Source: Olivibacter sp. XZL3 (GTDB lineage Bacteria; Bacteroidota; Bacteroidia; Sphingobacteriales; Sphingobacteriaceae). Taken from it: a DNA stretch of 64,000 nt. The translations under genes and the position numbers were made by a program. The stretch is taken from positions 47,192 to 111,191 of the forward strand of contig NZ_SBJH01000109.1 in assembly GCF_004368405.1 (NCBI RefSeq), read 5' to 3'. The notes under the pieces are model-generated. The model saw only the letters and a list, made by a program, of their open reading frames with translations. It ran no database searches and had not been told where the DNA came from. Positions 46,180 to 56,236 of the stretch are shown piece after piece; the stretch's first letter is position 1; each line of letters opens with the position of its first letter.

Positions 46180-46187
46180 TATGTTTG
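46180..46187 (+). promoter_or_regulatory. Candidate -7 promoter element of the polyprenyl synthase gene
   Basis: TATGTTTG matches TAnnTTTG. It lies about 97 bases before the chosen ATG, and a reading of the gene from 46185 would begin inside this element, which argues against that start. Confidence 0.4.
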
Positions 46188-46283
46188 TCACGTTTCTGGA
46201 AAGGCCAAAAAATGATTCTTCTGGAAAGAAGAACGACAAAAACTTATCCACAGGAGTGGCAAGTTTTTCAAACGAATATTTAC

Positions 46284-47255
46284 ATGCTAAAACTTGAGGA
46301 AATTAAGAAACCGATTGCTACCGAGCTGGATGACTTTGAAGTGAAATTCAAAGAATCAATGCGAAGTTCGGTTCCGTTGCTTGATAGAATTACTCACTAT
46401 ATTGTAAAGAGAAAAGGCAAACAAATGCGGCCTATGTTTGTTTTTTTCGCAGCAGGCGCCTGTGGCGGAATTAATGAATCTACCCATCGGGGTGCCGCTT
46501 TGGTAGAACTGGTGCATACGGCTACTTTAGTGCATGACGATGTGGTGGACAACTCCTACCAGCGAAGGGGCTTCTTCTCTGTCAATGCGCTTTGGAAAAA
46601 CAAAATAGCGGTTTTGGTGGGCGATTTCCTTTTAAGTAAAGGGCTTTCCTTATCCGTCCAAAATCAGGACTTTGAATTTCTTAGAATTTTAAACGAAGCA
46701 GTATCTGAAATGAGCGAGGGCGAATTATTACAAATGGAAAAGGCCCGTCGCCTTGATATTGATGAGGGCGTTTATTTCGAGGTCATCAGACAGAAAACGG
46801 CTTCGTTAATTGCCTCATGTTGTGCTTGCGGAGCAGCATCTACCAATGCACCCAATGAACTCGTAAAGAAAATGCACGATTTCGGTGAAAAAGTCGGTAT
46901 CGCGTTTCAGATTAAAGACGACCTTTTTGACTTCGGCTTCGACGACGTAGGCAAACCACTCGGCATTGATATTAAAGAGAAAAAACTGACCTTGCCTTTA
47001 ATTTACGCCTTGAATAATACAAGTAAAGAAAAAAAGAGAAGCATTATCAATCTAGTTAAAAATCATAACGAGGATCAAAAGAAGGTAATGGAGGTCATAG
47101 ACTTTGTGCGAAATAGCGGTGGACTGGCATATGCAAAAGAAAAGATGCTGGGTTACCAAGCAGAAGCTTTCCGCATTTTAGAAACATTCCCTGAAAGTGA
47201 ATATAAAACAGGATTGGAACAATTAGTACGATTTACAACCGAGAGAAATAAATAA
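46284..47255 (+). CDS. Trans-polyprenyl diphosphate synthase
   Basis: It elongates allylic diphosphates with isopentenyl diphosphate, probably giving the quinone side chain. LVHDDVVDNSYQRRG (first Asp-rich motif, DDVVD) and FQIKDDLFDFGFD (second Asp-rich motif, DDLFD) are both present, with KGKQMRPMF near the N-terminus. From 46284 the protein has 323 residues, the usual length for octaprenyl/heptaprenyl-type enzymes. Chain length of the product cannot be read reliably. Next gene follows after two bases. Confidence 0.94.
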   Translation: MLKLEEIKKPIATELDDFEVKFKESMRSSVPLLDRITHYIVKRKGKQMRPMFVFFAAGACGGINESTHRGAALVELVHTATLVHDDVVDNSYQRRGFFSVNALWKNKIAVLVGDFLLSKGLSLSVQNQDFEFLRILNEAVSEMSEGELLQMEKARRLDIDEGVYFEVIRQKTASLIASCCACGAASTNAPNELVKKMHDFGEKVGIAFQIKDDLFDFGFDDVGKPLGIDIKEKKLTLPLIYALNNTSKEKKRSIINLVKNHNEDQKKVMEVIDFVRNSGGLAYAKEKMLGYQAEAFRILETFPESEYKTGLEQLVRFTTERNK

Positions 47256-47257
47256 CC

Positions 47258-48307
47258 ATGGCGAATGAACTGATATTTTTCTTTGGATTTTTAGTTTTTA
47301 TCATACTCATGCTTGCTATTGACTTGGGCCTTTTTAACAAAAAGGATCATATAGTCTCTTTTAAAGAAGCCGCCATTATGAGTAGCGTTTGGGTCGCCTT
47401 CGCCCTCGCTTTCTATGTAATTCTTCGTTTCTGGGGTGATAAATTGCACGATATACAGGATTTTGGTCACCTTCAGGAAGTAACGAAGAGACATCTGCAT
47501 AACATTAAACTGTTGCCGGAGGACTTTGCAGCTAGCCTCGAAATCTATAAAAAGAACCTCGCGCTCGAATACCTTACCGGCTATGTGGTTGAATATGCTC
47601 TCTCGGTCGATAATATCTTCGTCATGGTATTGATTTTCACTTCTTTCGGAGTTCCGCCTAAATTTTACCATCGCGTGCTGGTCTGGGGAATCGTCGGCGC
47701 TATCCTACTGCGCTTTCTATTTATATTCCTCGGAGCCTCTCTAATCAGTCGTTTCGAATGGATTTTGTACCTGTTCGGCGTCTTTTTGGTATACACTGGG
47801 ATAACCATGTATCTTAACAGAAATGAGGAAGAAGAGATCGATCCTAAAAATCACAAGGTGGTGCGATTTGCCTCACGTTACTTCTCCGTTTACCCAGAGT
47901 TTGTTGGACACAATTTCTTTCATAGAGAAAACGGGAAAAAATTTATCACACCTCTCTTTTTGGTATTGTTGGTTATTGAATTTACGGATCTCATCTTTGC
48001 GGTAGATTCAATTCCTGCCATTTTTGCGGTTACAAAAGATCCCTACATTGTATTCTTTTCAAACATTTTTGCTATTCTTGGATTGCGCTCCATGTTTTTC
48101 CTGCTGGTGAACGTTATTCATAAGTTCCATTATTTGAAAGTCGGATTAGCATTTCTTTTAGTATTTATCGGCGTAAAGATGCTCGCTCATCATTGGCTGG
48201 AAGACTTGGGATTCACAACGGCTCATTCCTTGTATATCATTATAGGAATTTTAGCCGTGAGCGTCATTGCTTCGTTGCTATTCCCGAAGAAAGAGTTGAA
48301 AGCCTAA
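47258..48307 (+). CDS. TerC/Alx-family integral membrane protein
   Basis: A 349-residue inner-membrane protein with about nine hydrophobic helices. The family motif EYALSVDNIFVMVLIF (about residue 108) and EFTDLIFAVDSIPAIF (about residue 240), with Asp residues in membrane helices, are typical of TerC/Alx/YceF proteins, linked to manganese handling and to tellurite resistance. Ions transported here are not shown by the sequence. It follows the polyprenyl synthase after two bases, so likely in the same transcript. No riboswitch is evident upstream. Confidence 0.9.
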   Translation: MANELIFFFGFLVFIILMLAIDLGLFNKKDHIVSFKEAAIMSSVWVAFALAFYVILRFWGDKLHDIQDFGHLQEVTKRHLHNIKLLPEDFAASLEIYKKNLALEYLTGYVVEYALSVDNIFVMVLIFTSFGVPPKFYHRVLVWGIVGAILLRFLFIFLGASLISRFEWILYLFGVFLVYTGITMYLNRNEEEEIDPKNHKVVRFASRYFSVYPEFVGHNFFHRENGKKFITPLFLVLLVIEFTDLIFAVDSIPAIFAVTKDPYIVFFSNIFAILGLRSMFFLLVNVIHKFHYLKVGLAFLLVFIGVKMLAHHWLEDLGFTTAHSLYIIIGILAVSVIASLLFPKKELKA

Positions 48308-48361
48308 TTGCTAAAATTTTAACACCTTTAATACGGCCCGCTTCAAGGCAGGCGCTCTTTT

Positions 48362-49747
48362 ATGGCTAAAGCAAAAACAGTATATCTTTGTCAGAATTGC
48401 GGATACGAATCGGCAAAATGGCTCGGTAAATGCCCTTCATGTAACCAATGGAATACCTTCGTGGAAGAGCTTGTTGAAAAAGGAGGCGGCAAAGTGCCGG
48501 ATTGGAGAAGTGGAACTTCATTTACCGCCAGTAAAACGGCCAATAAAGCGGCCGTTATCCATGAGATTGTATACGAGGAAGAACCACGGATCATAACACC
48601 TGACAATGAATTGAACCGCGTTTTGGGTGGCGGGATTGTTGCCGGATCACTGGTGCTGATTGGCGGAGAGCCGGGAATCGGGAAATCGACACTCATGCTA
48701 CAGCTCGCGTTGAGCATACCAGGGATAAAAACACTATATGTTTCAGGAGAGGAGAGCGAACAACAACTTAAGATGCGGGCGGAGCGTTTACTTCAATCGG
48801 CTAAAGCAGATTGCTACATCCTCACGGAGACTTCTACACAAAATATTTTTAAGCAAATTGAATCGGTTGAACCCGACTTGGTCATCGTTGATTCTATTCA
48901 AACGCTGCATTCTTCCCAAATAGAATCGTCGCCTGGGAGTGTTTCGCAGGTGAGAGAATGTACTGCTGAATTGCTACGCTTTGCCAAAGAGTCGTCTACG
49001 CCCGTTTTCGTCGTTGGGCATATTACTAAAGACGGTTCTATCGCAGGACCGAAAGTACTGGAGCATATGGTGGATACCGTACTTCAGTTTGAAGGCGATA
49101 GACACCACATGTACCGCATATTGAGAGCAGTAAAGAACCGCTTTGGCTCTTCTTCGGAACTCGGCATTTATGAGATGTTTCATGCCGGATTAAGGGAGGT
49201 GTCGAATCCCTCTGAGATTTTATTATCCCAACGCGAGTCTCCCATTAGTGGTGTCACAATAGCAGCGATGTTGGAAGGCATAAGGCCCATGTTAATTGAA
49301 GTGCAGGCGTTGGTTAGCAATTCGGCCTACGGCACGCCACAGCGATCTTCAACCGGATTTGATACAAAAAGAATGAACATGCTGTTGGCGGTGCTGGAAA
49401 AACGATTTGGCTTCAGGCTGAGTGTCCAAGACGTATTTTTGAATATTGCTGGCGGCTTGCGTGTAGAAGATCCGGCTATTGACCTTGCGGTAATCGTTGC
49501 CATCCTCTCTTCTCAACAAGACATAGCAGTGCCTACTCATATTGCCTTTGCTGGCGAAGTAGGACTCTCCGGCGAAATTCGAGCTGTTAATCGTATTGAA
49601 CAACGCATTGCTGAAGCTGAAAAGCTAGGCTTCGAACAGATCTACATTTCTAAATATAATAATAAAGGATTGGATGTTTCGAAATATAGCATCAAAATAA
49701 ACTGGATGGCTAAAGTAGAGGAGATTTTTCAGGCGATCTTCGGCTAG
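48362..49747 (+). CDS. radA: DNA repair protein RadA
   Basis: A 461-residue RecA-like protein that helps branch migration in recombination. The N-terminal zinc finger CQNCGYESAKWLGKCPSCNQ (C4) is followed by the Walker A GGEPGIGKST, the ATPase core with VDSIQTLHSSQ, the KNRFGSSSELG RadA motif, and the C-terminal Lon-like domain with PAIDLAVIVAI and FAGEVGLSGEIR. Normal length. Located 54 bases downstream of the TerC-like gene. Confidence 0.97.
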   Translation: MAKAKTVYLCQNCGYESAKWLGKCPSCNQWNTFVEELVEKGGGKVPDWRSGTSFTASKTANKAAVIHEIVYEEEPRIITPDNELNRVLGGGIVAGSLVLIGGEPGIGKSTLMLQLALSIPGIKTLYVSGEESEQQLKMRAERLLQSAKADCYILTETSTQNIFKQIESVEPDLVIVDSIQTLHSSQIESSPGSVSQVRECTAELLRFAKESSTPVFVVGHITKDGSIAGPKVLEHMVDTVLQFEGDRHHMYRILRAVKNRFGSSSELGIYEMFHAGLREVSNPSEILLSQRESPISGVTIAAMLEGIRPMLIEVQALVSNSAYGTPQRSSTGFDTKRMNMLLAVLEKRFGFRLSVQDVFLNIAGGLRVEDPAIDLAVIVAILSSQQDIAVPTHIAFAGEVGLSGEIRAVNRIEQRIAEAEKLGFEQIYISKYNNKGLDVSKYSIKINWMAKVEEIFQAIFG

Positions 49748-49775
49748 TCTATGAGATTTTTACATAATATTTTGA

Positions 49776-49790
49776 GTGTAAATTTTACAC
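49776..49790. promoter_or_regulatory. Near-palindromic GTGTAA/TTACAC element
   Basis: GTGTAA (49776-49781) and TTACAC (49785-49790) are inverted around three bases, 30 bases before the ATG of the next small gene. Possible operator. Note that only one GTGTAA is present here, in inverted and not tandem layout. Confidence 0.3.
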
Positions 49791-49819
49791 ATGGCTTAAA
49801 AATGCTATTTTTGCTTTGA

Positions 49820-50218
49820 ATGAGTCTGTTTAAGATAATAAATATGATTGTTTTGTTGGGTTTCGTAAATACGATTACGTATTTTCCTACCTATGCGAAC
49901 GATAATTTTTTTTATCAGAAGCAGGTCTTCCATGACAAGAAATTGCAGGACTTCGACGGCGACACACTGTTGGAATGCTTTTTTGATGATGTACTTGATA
50001 TTCCCATGTCAGGCAAAGATGTAGAACCGACGATCTTTTATAAGAACTACAACTTCCTGACGATCATAATTTCCATATCGATTAAGATTTTGGACAGCTT
50101 GATATTGGCAATCAAGCCAGTTGCAACATCGCTGGTAAGCAGTGAAAGTTATTTTGTGTCCAAAAGCACCCCTCTTTTAGGCTATCATATATTCTTGTTT
50201 AGGCTAAAGCCCTTCTAA
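49820..50218 (+). CDS. Small protein of unknown function, possible exported/membrane
   Basis: A 132-residue product I do not recognise. The N-terminus is hydrophobic (MSLFKIINMIVLLGFVNTIT) and resembles a signal peptide or anchor. A second hydrophobic stretch (about residues 79-97, LTIIISISIKILDSLILAI) suggests a membrane segment. The middle is acidic (DFDGDTLLECFFDDVLDI). It stands alone between radA and the efflux genes. Coding status is supported only by length and the hydrophobic N-terminus. Confidence 0.5.
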   Translation: MSLFKIINMIVLLGFVNTITYFPTYANDNFFYQKQVFHDKKLQDFDGDTLLECFFDDVLDIPMSGKDVEPTIFYKNYNFLTIIISISIKILDSLILAIKPVATSLVSSESYFVSKSTPLLGYHIFLFRLKPF

Positions 50219-50358
50219 TACTGTTTTATTAAGTACAACAATGCTTTATAAGCATGTTTTTATTGGGATACATCGCATCATTGCGATAAACCTCTACTTT
50301 CGCCTTTTTTGGGCATTTAAAACAGTCAACTAAAACAATACATTCTTAGAATATATTA

Positions 50359-51501
50359 ATGAACAGATTTTATATAGGTTTATATGGTGTTGCTATGTCT
50401 GCGGTTATCGCGTGTACATCAAGCAAAAGAAATAGTGAGCAAACAGAAGAGAAGCGTTCGGTACCTTATACGCAATTAAAAGCGGTAGATACCACATTAT
50501 ACACGGATTATGTCGCGGACATTGAAGCGGTGAGGAATGTAGAAGTTCGTTCAAAAATACAGGGATTCCTAGATAAAATATTTGTAGATGAGGGGGCTTT
50601 AGTACAAGCCGGTCAGATTTTATTTAAGATTAATGATGACGAGCAGCGTGCGGACGTATCAAAAGCTCAGGCTCTTTTGAACAACGCAACCGCCGATGCG
50701 AAAACCGTAGCGCTCGAATTGGAACGCGTAAAAGCCCTAATTAAGAAAAACATTATAACCAAGACCGATCTTGACGTTGCGCAGGCCCAATTAAAAGCTG
50801 CTGAAGCGAGAGTACAGGAAGCTCGATCAGACTTACAGCGAGCGCAAACACTATTGGCATATACCAGCATACGGGCCCCCTTTACAGGAAGAATAGACAG
50901 AATCCCGTTAAAGGTAGGAAGCTTATTGAGTGAAGGAGCCTTATTGACCAGCGTTTCAGATCTCCATGAGGTTTATGCGTACTTTACAATATCCGAGACG
51001 GAGTATTTGCAAAACATCGCAAGAAAGTCGCCCGAGAATAGCATCCTGTCGAAGGAGGTACAGCTTACGTTAGCGGATGGTCAACACTATCCACACAAAG
51101 GGAAAATAGAACTGGCAGAGTCGGAATTTGAGGAGCAAACCGGAACAATTTCGCTTAGGGCTCGATTCCCTAACCCAGAGAGAATATTAAAACATGGCGC
51201 TACCGGTAAAATACAGTTACCGACAAAAATCACTGAGTCTATTATCGTTCCACAGAAATCCGTTTTTGAAATTCAAGACCGTGCCTACGTTTATGCACTT
51301 GACAGCGCGAACAAGGTCAAAATGACCAATATAGAACTAGGTACACGGTTCGGGCATTTTTACTTAATTCGCTCCGGACTTAAAGCAGGACAGAAGATTG
51401 TCTTTGAAGGAACACAAAGCCTTACAGACGGTGTGGCTATAGAGCCTCGCGAGGTTTCGTTGGATAGCTTGCTAGGCAGCCCGGGCCAAGGATTACAATA
51501 A
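50359..51501 (+). CDS. RND efflux periplasmic adaptor (membrane fusion protein), lipoprotein
   Basis: A 380-residue adaptor that joins the inner-membrane pump to the outer-membrane channel. The signal peptide ends in VIAC (Cys19), so it is a lipoprotein. A biotinyl-lipoyl-like hairpin with KIFVDEGALVQAGQILFKI (about 74-92), an alpha-helical coiled coil (about 100-165), beta-barrel and membrane-proximal domains (about 200-370) are visible. It lies 31 bases upstream of its pump gene and forms a two-gene operon. Confidence 0.95.
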   Translation: MNRFYIGLYGVAMSAVIACTSSKRNSEQTEEKRSVPYTQLKAVDTTLYTDYVADIEAVRNVEVRSKIQGFLDKIFVDEGALVQAGQILFKINDDEQRADVSKAQALLNNATADAKTVALELERVKALIKKNIITKTDLDVAQAQLKAAEARVQEARSDLQRAQTLLAYTSIRAPFTGRIDRIPLKVGSLLSEGALLTSVSDLHEVYAYFTISETEYLQNIARKSPENSILSKEVQLTLADGQHYPHKGKIELAESEFEEQTGTISLRARFPNPERILKHGATGKIQLPTKITESIIVPQKSVFEIQDRAYVYALDSANKVKMTNIELGTRFGHFYLIRSGLKAGQKIVFEGTQSLTDGVAIEPREVSLDSLLGSPGQGLQ

Positions 51502-51532
51502 ACGCATTTTTTGTTGCTTTAAGATACTTATC

Positions 51533-54500
51533 ATGTTTGAAATTTTCATAAAACGACCGGTACTCTCGCTGGTCATTTCTCTATTTATAACGTTACTAGG
51601 GCTGTTATCGCTCTTCACCTTACCAGTTACTCAATTTCCAGATATCGTCCCGCCGTCTGTGGTGGTGAACGCAAATTATACAGGCGCTAATGCGGAGGTA
51701 AGTACCAATGCGGTCGCAATTCCACTGGAGAAAGCTATTAATGGTGTTCCGGGAATGACATATATGTCTTCCGTCTCTACAAATAACGGCAACACGCTTA
51801 TCCAAGTGTATTTTGAAGTAGGAACAGATCCGGATATTGCGGCGGTCAACGTGCAAAACCGTGTGACAACAGTTTTAGATGAACTGCCCGAGGAAGTAAT
51901 CAAAGCTGGGGTTACAACCGAGAAGGAAGTCAACAGTATGTTGATGTACTTAAATATATATAGCGACGACGAAACAGCAGACGAGCGGTTTATATATAAC
52001 TTCACCGATATTAATATTTTAAAAGAACTAAAGCGTATCCAGGGCGTAGGTCGAGCTGAAATTATGGGCTTTAAAGACTATGCGATGCGCGTATGGCTAA
52101 AACCGGATAGACTTACTGCATATCGGGTCTCAAGCGAAGATGTCATTAAAGCCATCCGGGCGCAAAATGTGGAGGCAGCCCCCGGTCAGACAGGGATTGG
52201 GTCAGACAAGAGCGTGAATATGCAGCAATATGTGCTTCGTTATCCCGGTAAATTCGACCGTCCTGAACAATATGAGAACATCCCTTTACGGGCGAATCCC
52301 GACGGATCTATCTTACGCTTAAGGGATGTAGCCGATGTGGAATTTGGATCCTTGGAATATGAGATGTCATCAAAGGCGGACGGTCGGCCTTCTGCCTCCA
52401 TTATGATTAAACAATTGCCCGGTTCTAATGCCAGCGAGGTTATCGACCTAATTAAAGCGAAGATGGAGGAACTTAAAGGAACTACCTTCCCTCCGGGAAT
52501 GAAATATACCATGGGCTACGATGTTTCTCGGTTCTTGGATGCTTCCATCAATGAGGTGCTCCATACACTTGTTGAGGCCTTTATATTGGTTTTCCTTGTT
52601 GTATTCATCTTTCTACAGGATTTTCGATCCACCTTGGTTCCCGCATTGGCCGTGCCTGTGTGCTTGATTGGCGCATTGTTCTGTATGCAAATGCTCGGAT
52701 TTTCGATCAATTTATTGACGTTATTTGCCTTGGTCCTTGCGATTGGTATTGTGGTGGATAACGCCATTGTTGTGGTGGAGGCGGTATATGTAAAGATGGA
52801 AGAAGAGCATATGCAGCCAATGGAGGCCACACTGGCGGCTATGAAAGAAATTAGTGGAGCAATTATCGCTATTACGTTGGTGATGTCGGCCGTGTTTGTG
52901 CCAGTAGCGTTCCTATCAGGGCCAGTAGGAGTCTTTTATCGACAATTTTCTTTGACCTTAGCAGGATCCATTCTTATTTCCGGAATCAATGCGCTCACTT
53001 TAACGCCAGCCCTCTGCGCTATTATTTTACGATCACCACATAATAGGCCGGAACCCCGGGGTGTATTGGCAACTTTCTTCAAGAAATTCAATAAGGTCTA
53101 CAATAAAATATCCGGAAAATATGCAGGTCTCATTGGGCGTATCGCAGGCCGGAGAGTAATCACATTGGCCATATTAGTACTTTCCTTCATTGCTACGTGG
53201 GGTATTTCTTCCATCCTGCCTTCCGGATTTATACCTACGGAAGATCAGGGAATGATTTACGTAAACGTAACGACGCCACCAGGTGCAACAGTTCAGCGGA
53301 CGGAGGCTGTTCTGGATGAGATAGATGCTATTGCCCGCCAAATGGAATCAGTGGAAAGCGTCTCGACGCTTGCCGGCTATAGTTTGGTAAATGAAGTTAC
53401 CGGTGCTTCGTATGGGATGGGAATGATCAATTTGAAACGCTGGGAAGAACGGAAGGAATCAGTAGGAAATATGGTTGAAAGGCTGAAAAAAGAAACAAGT
53501 AAGATTACAGATGCGGAAATTGAGTTCTTTCCGCCACCTACTGTACCAGGCTTCGGTAACTCAAGTGGTTTCGAGCTGCGGGTGTTAGATCGAAGTGGTA
53601 GCGACGACTTAAGCAAACTATCCGATGTGTTAAACACTTTTATGAATAGTTTGAAAAAAACACCTGAAATAGGAAGCGCTTTTACAAGTTTTGACCCTAA
53701 CTTTCCGCAATATCTGATAAATGTGGATTACGATATAGCGGCGAAGAAGGGGATCAGTGTCGATAACGCCATGTCTACGCTGCAAACCTTAATGGGAAGT
53801 TTTTATACATCCAACTTCATCAAGTTCGGACAAATGTACAAGGTGATGGTACAGGCTGGTCCCGGATACCGTGAAAAACCAGAAGATGTTTTACGCTTGT
53901 TCGTGAAAAATGAAGCCGGAGAGATGGTCCCCTTTTCTAGCTTTATTAAGATGGAAAGAATATATGGACCGGAGCAATTGACGAGGTACAACATGTTCAC
54001 CTCAGCGATGATCAATGGTGATGCAGCGCCCGGATATAGTAGTGGAGACGTAATTGCAGCGGTTGAAAGAGTAGCGGCCGAGAGCTTGCCCCGTGGATTT
54101 GAAATTGAATGGTCGGGGATGACGCGCGAGCAGATTTTATCAGGGAACCAGGCCATATACGTATTCGCCTTATGTCTTTTGTTTGTTTATCTTTTACTCT
54201 GTGCACAGTATGAGAGCTTCTTGTTGCCATTACCTGTGATTTTAAGTCTGCCCGCCGGCGTGTTCGGCGCTTTCTTGTTTTTGAAATTGCTCGGATTAGA
54301 AAATAACATCTATGCACAAGTCGCTTTGATTATGTTGATTGGTCTTTTAGGCAAAAATGCCATCCTCATTATCGAGTACGCTCTCTTAAAGCACAAGCAA
54401 GGCGCGTCAATTTTGGATGCAGCAATTGAAGGATCCGTTGCACGTTTACGCCCCATCTTAATGACTTCGTTTGCTTTTATAGCGGGGCTAATTCCATTGG

Positions 54501-56107
54501 CGATGGCCTCCGGTGCAGGCGCATTGGGAAATAGATCTATCGGCACAACGGCGATCGGAGGAATGATAATAGGTACCATAGCCGGTGTTATTATCATTCC
54601 AGGGCTGTATGTGCTGTTTGCCTCTATGAAGAAAAAAAAGAAAGTTAAGAAAGTGACCGGTGTTGCCGTTGCCATCGCGGGAATCCTATTATTCGCTTCC
54701 TGTGGTGTGCAAAAGGAAATAGAACCGATACACCGGAAAGTGCCTGAACATTACCGTGGTAAAAATCAGACAGACACCCTTGCGTCCGATACGGCGTCGA
54801 TGGCGACGATATCTTGGAGAAGCTTCTTTCAGGACGAATATTTATTAAAGCTCATTGATACTGCTTTAGCAAATAACCCCGACATGAGACAAGCCTTGTA
54901 TCGTGTCGAAATAGCGAGGGCTAATATGCGCTTGGGTAAGAATGCATTATTCCCATCGATTAATGCCGTTGCCGAGGCCGGTCTTCGAAAATATGGATTC
55001 TATACAATGGACGGAATCGGGAACTACGACACCAATTTTTCCGAAAATTTAAAGGATGACGAACGAGTTCCAGACCCCGTACCTGATTACTTTTTAGGCT
55101 TGCGTGCCTCTTGGGAAATCGATATCTGGGGAAAACTGAAGAATAGAAGGAAAGCGGCCTTTGCGCGATTTTTAGCTTCTTATGAAGGACAAAAGCTCGT
55201 GCAGACCCAATTGATCGCCGAAATTGCGTCCGCCTATTTTGAATTGCTCGCTTTAGACAATGAGTTGTATATCTTAGAAAAGAATATAGCCTTACAGCAG
55301 GAATCATACGAACTAGTACAAGTTCAAAAAGAAGGAGGAAGAGCGACAGAATTAGGCGTACAGCAGATGAGGGCGATCTTAATGAACTCGAAAAGCAGAA
55401 AGGAAATGGTCTTGCAGCAAATAAATTCCAAAGAGAATTACCTGAATTTCCTGTGTGGTCGGTTTTCATCGCCAATCGAGCGGAGACGCGAAGAACTCGA
55501 AGCCTATCCCTTAGCAAAAGCTGTTAAGGTTGGCTTGCCCGCTAAAATGTTGGCGCTTCGTCCCGACATAAGAGCTGCAGAACTGAATCTGTTGGCAGCA
55601 AAAGGGGACGTTAAAGCTGCCCGAGCGGCTTTCTTGCCGTCGTTGAGCTTTTCTCCCTATATCGGATTCCAATCATTTGATATGTCCAAATTATTCGTCA
55701 CTTCGCCGAGTTCGGTTGCGTATGGACTGCTCGGCGGACTAACCGCTCCCCTTTTTAATCAACGGATGATTCGGTCTAACTACGAACAGGAGTTGGCCAA
55801 TAAGGGAATAGAATACCAAGAATATGAAAAAACGGTGCTTAAAGCTTGGCAGGAAGTAGAGACGGAACTCAATGCGCAGCGGCATTTGAGAGCCAGACGC
55901 TCGTTTAACCAACATGAAGTAGATGCCCTCCGGTTATCGGTAGATGCTTCGTCAGAACTTTTTAAGGCGGGAAGAGCAAATTATTTGGATGTTATTACTT
56001 CCCAGCGAAATGTTTTGGATGCCGAAATCACCCTGAATAGCACCTATTTAGAATACCTTCAGTCGGTTGTCAACTTATATAAAGCATTAGGTGGAGGCTG
56101 GCAGTAA
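51533..56107 (+). CDS. RND efflux pump fused to a TolC/OprM-like outer-membrane factor
   Basis: A single 1524-residue ORF joining two normally separate parts. Residues 1-1031 are a complete AcrB-type permease with 12 membrane helices: MFEIFIKRPVLSLVISLFI at the start, the proton-relay region LVLAIGIVVDNAIVVVEAV and GLLGKNAILIIEYALL. Residues about 1072-1524 are an OprM/NodT-like outer-membrane factor with two repeats (SWRSFFQDEYLLKLIDTALA and RASWEIDIWGKLKNRRKAAF are typical). The join at Met1032 keeps a full lipoprotein signal: KKKKKVKKV then TGVAVAIAGILLFASCGVQ, with Cys1057. This could be a 13th helix oriented cytoplasm to periplasm, or a cleavage site for signal peptidase II. No frameshift or stop is present. 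The substrate is unknown. Confidence 0.93.
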   Translation: MFEIFIKRPVLSLVISLFITLLGLLSLFTLPVTQFPDIVPPSVVVNANYTGANAEVSTNAVAIPLEKAINGVPGMTYMSSVSTNNGNTLIQVYFEVGTDPDIAAVNVQNRVTTVLDELPEEVIKAGVTTEKEVNSMLMYLNIYSDDETADERFIYNFTDINILKELKRIQGVGRAEIMGFKDYAMRVWLKPDRLTAYRVSSEDVIKAIRAQNVEAAPGQTGIGSDKSVNMQQYVLRYPGKFDRPEQYENIPLRANPDGSILRLRDVADVEFGSLEYEMSSKADGRPSASIMIKQLPGSNASEVIDLIKAKMEELKGTTFPPGMKYTMGYDVSRFLDASINEVLHTLVEAFILVFLVVFIFLQDFRSTLVPALAVPVCLIGALFCMQMLGFSINLLTLFALVLAIGIVVDNAIVVVEAVYVKMEEEHMQPMEATLAAMKEISGAIIAITLVMSAVFVPVAFLSGPVGVFYRQFSLTLAGSILISGINALTLTPALCAIILRSPHNRPEPRGVLATFFKKFNKVYNKISGKYAGLIGRIAGRRVITLAILVLSFIATWGISSILPSGFIPTEDQGMIYVNVTTPPGATVQRTEAVLDEIDAIARQMESVESVSTLAGYSLVNEVTGASYGMGMINLKRWEERKESVGNMVERLKKETSKITDAEIEFFPPPTVPGFGNSSGFELRVLDRSGSDDLSKLSDVLNTFMNSLKKTPEIGSAFTSFDPNFPQYLINVDYDIAAKKGISVDNAMSTLQTLMGSFYTSNFIKFGQMYKVMVQAGPGYREKPEDVLRLFVKNEAGEMVPFSSFIKMERIYGPEQLTRYNMFTSAMINGDAAPGYSSGDVIAAVERVAAESLPRGFEIEWSGMTREQILSGNQAIYVFALCLLFVYLLLCAQYESFLLPLPVILSLPAGVFGAFLFLKLLGLENNIYAQVALIMLIGLLGKNAILIIEYALLKHKQGASILDAAIEGSVARLRPILMTSFAFIAGLIPLAMASGAGALGNRSIGTTAIGGMIIGTIAGVIIIPGLYVLFASMKKKKKVKKVTGVAVAIAGILLFASCGVQKEIEPIHRKVPEHYRGKNQTDTLASDTASMATISWRSFFQDEYLLKLIDTALANNPDMRQALYRVEIARANMRLGKNALFPSINAVAEAGLRKYGFYTMDGIGNYDTNFSENLKDDERVPDPVPDYFLGLRASWEIDIWGKLKNRRKAAFARFLASYEGQKLVQTQLIAEIASAYFELLALDNELYILEKNIALQQESYELVQVQKEGGRATELGVQQMRAILMNSKSRKEMVLQQINSKENYLNFLCGRFSSPIERRREELEAYPLAKAVKVGLPAKMLALRPDIRAAELNLLAAKGDVKAARAAFLPSLSFSPYIGFQSFDMSKLFVTSPSSVAYGLLGGLTAPLFNQRMIRSNYEQELANKGIEYQEYEKTVLKAWQEVETELNAQRHLRARRSFNQHEVDALRLSVDASSELFKAGRANYLDVITSQRNVLDAEITLNSTYLEYLQSVVNLYKALGGGWQ

Positions 56108-56195
56108 TTTTAGCTATTAGAGATTAACTAACAGCATCGGTTTTCAGACAATAGCAGTCGGCTAAGCTGATTACCGAAAGCTTTGAGTAAATAAT

Positions 56196-56236
56196 AAAAA
56201 AGAAGACCCCGGCGAATTGCCGGGGTCTTCTTTTTT
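56196..56236. terminator. Strong bidirectional terminator
   Basis: GAAGACCCCGGC and GCCGGGGTCTTC form a perfect 12-pair stem around GAATT, flanked by A6 on the left and T6 on the right. It serves the efflux operon (plus) and carB (minus). Confidence 0.9.

Noticed and set aside
46185..46283. N-terminal extension of 33 residues on the polyprenyl synthase
   Set aside because: It would start inside a -7 promoter element and exceeds the normal family length; the ATG at 46284 gives the usual 323 residues.
49776..49816. Possible -7 box TATTTTTG just before the 132-residue ORF
   Set aside because: It would place the transcript start at or after the ATG and has no -33 partner at proper spacing, so I did not call it a promoter.
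54960..55517. 185-codon ORF antisense to the outer-membrane factor part
   Set aside because: Shadow frame, rich in Arg/Leu/Ser as expected from reverse complement of a well-supported coding sequence.
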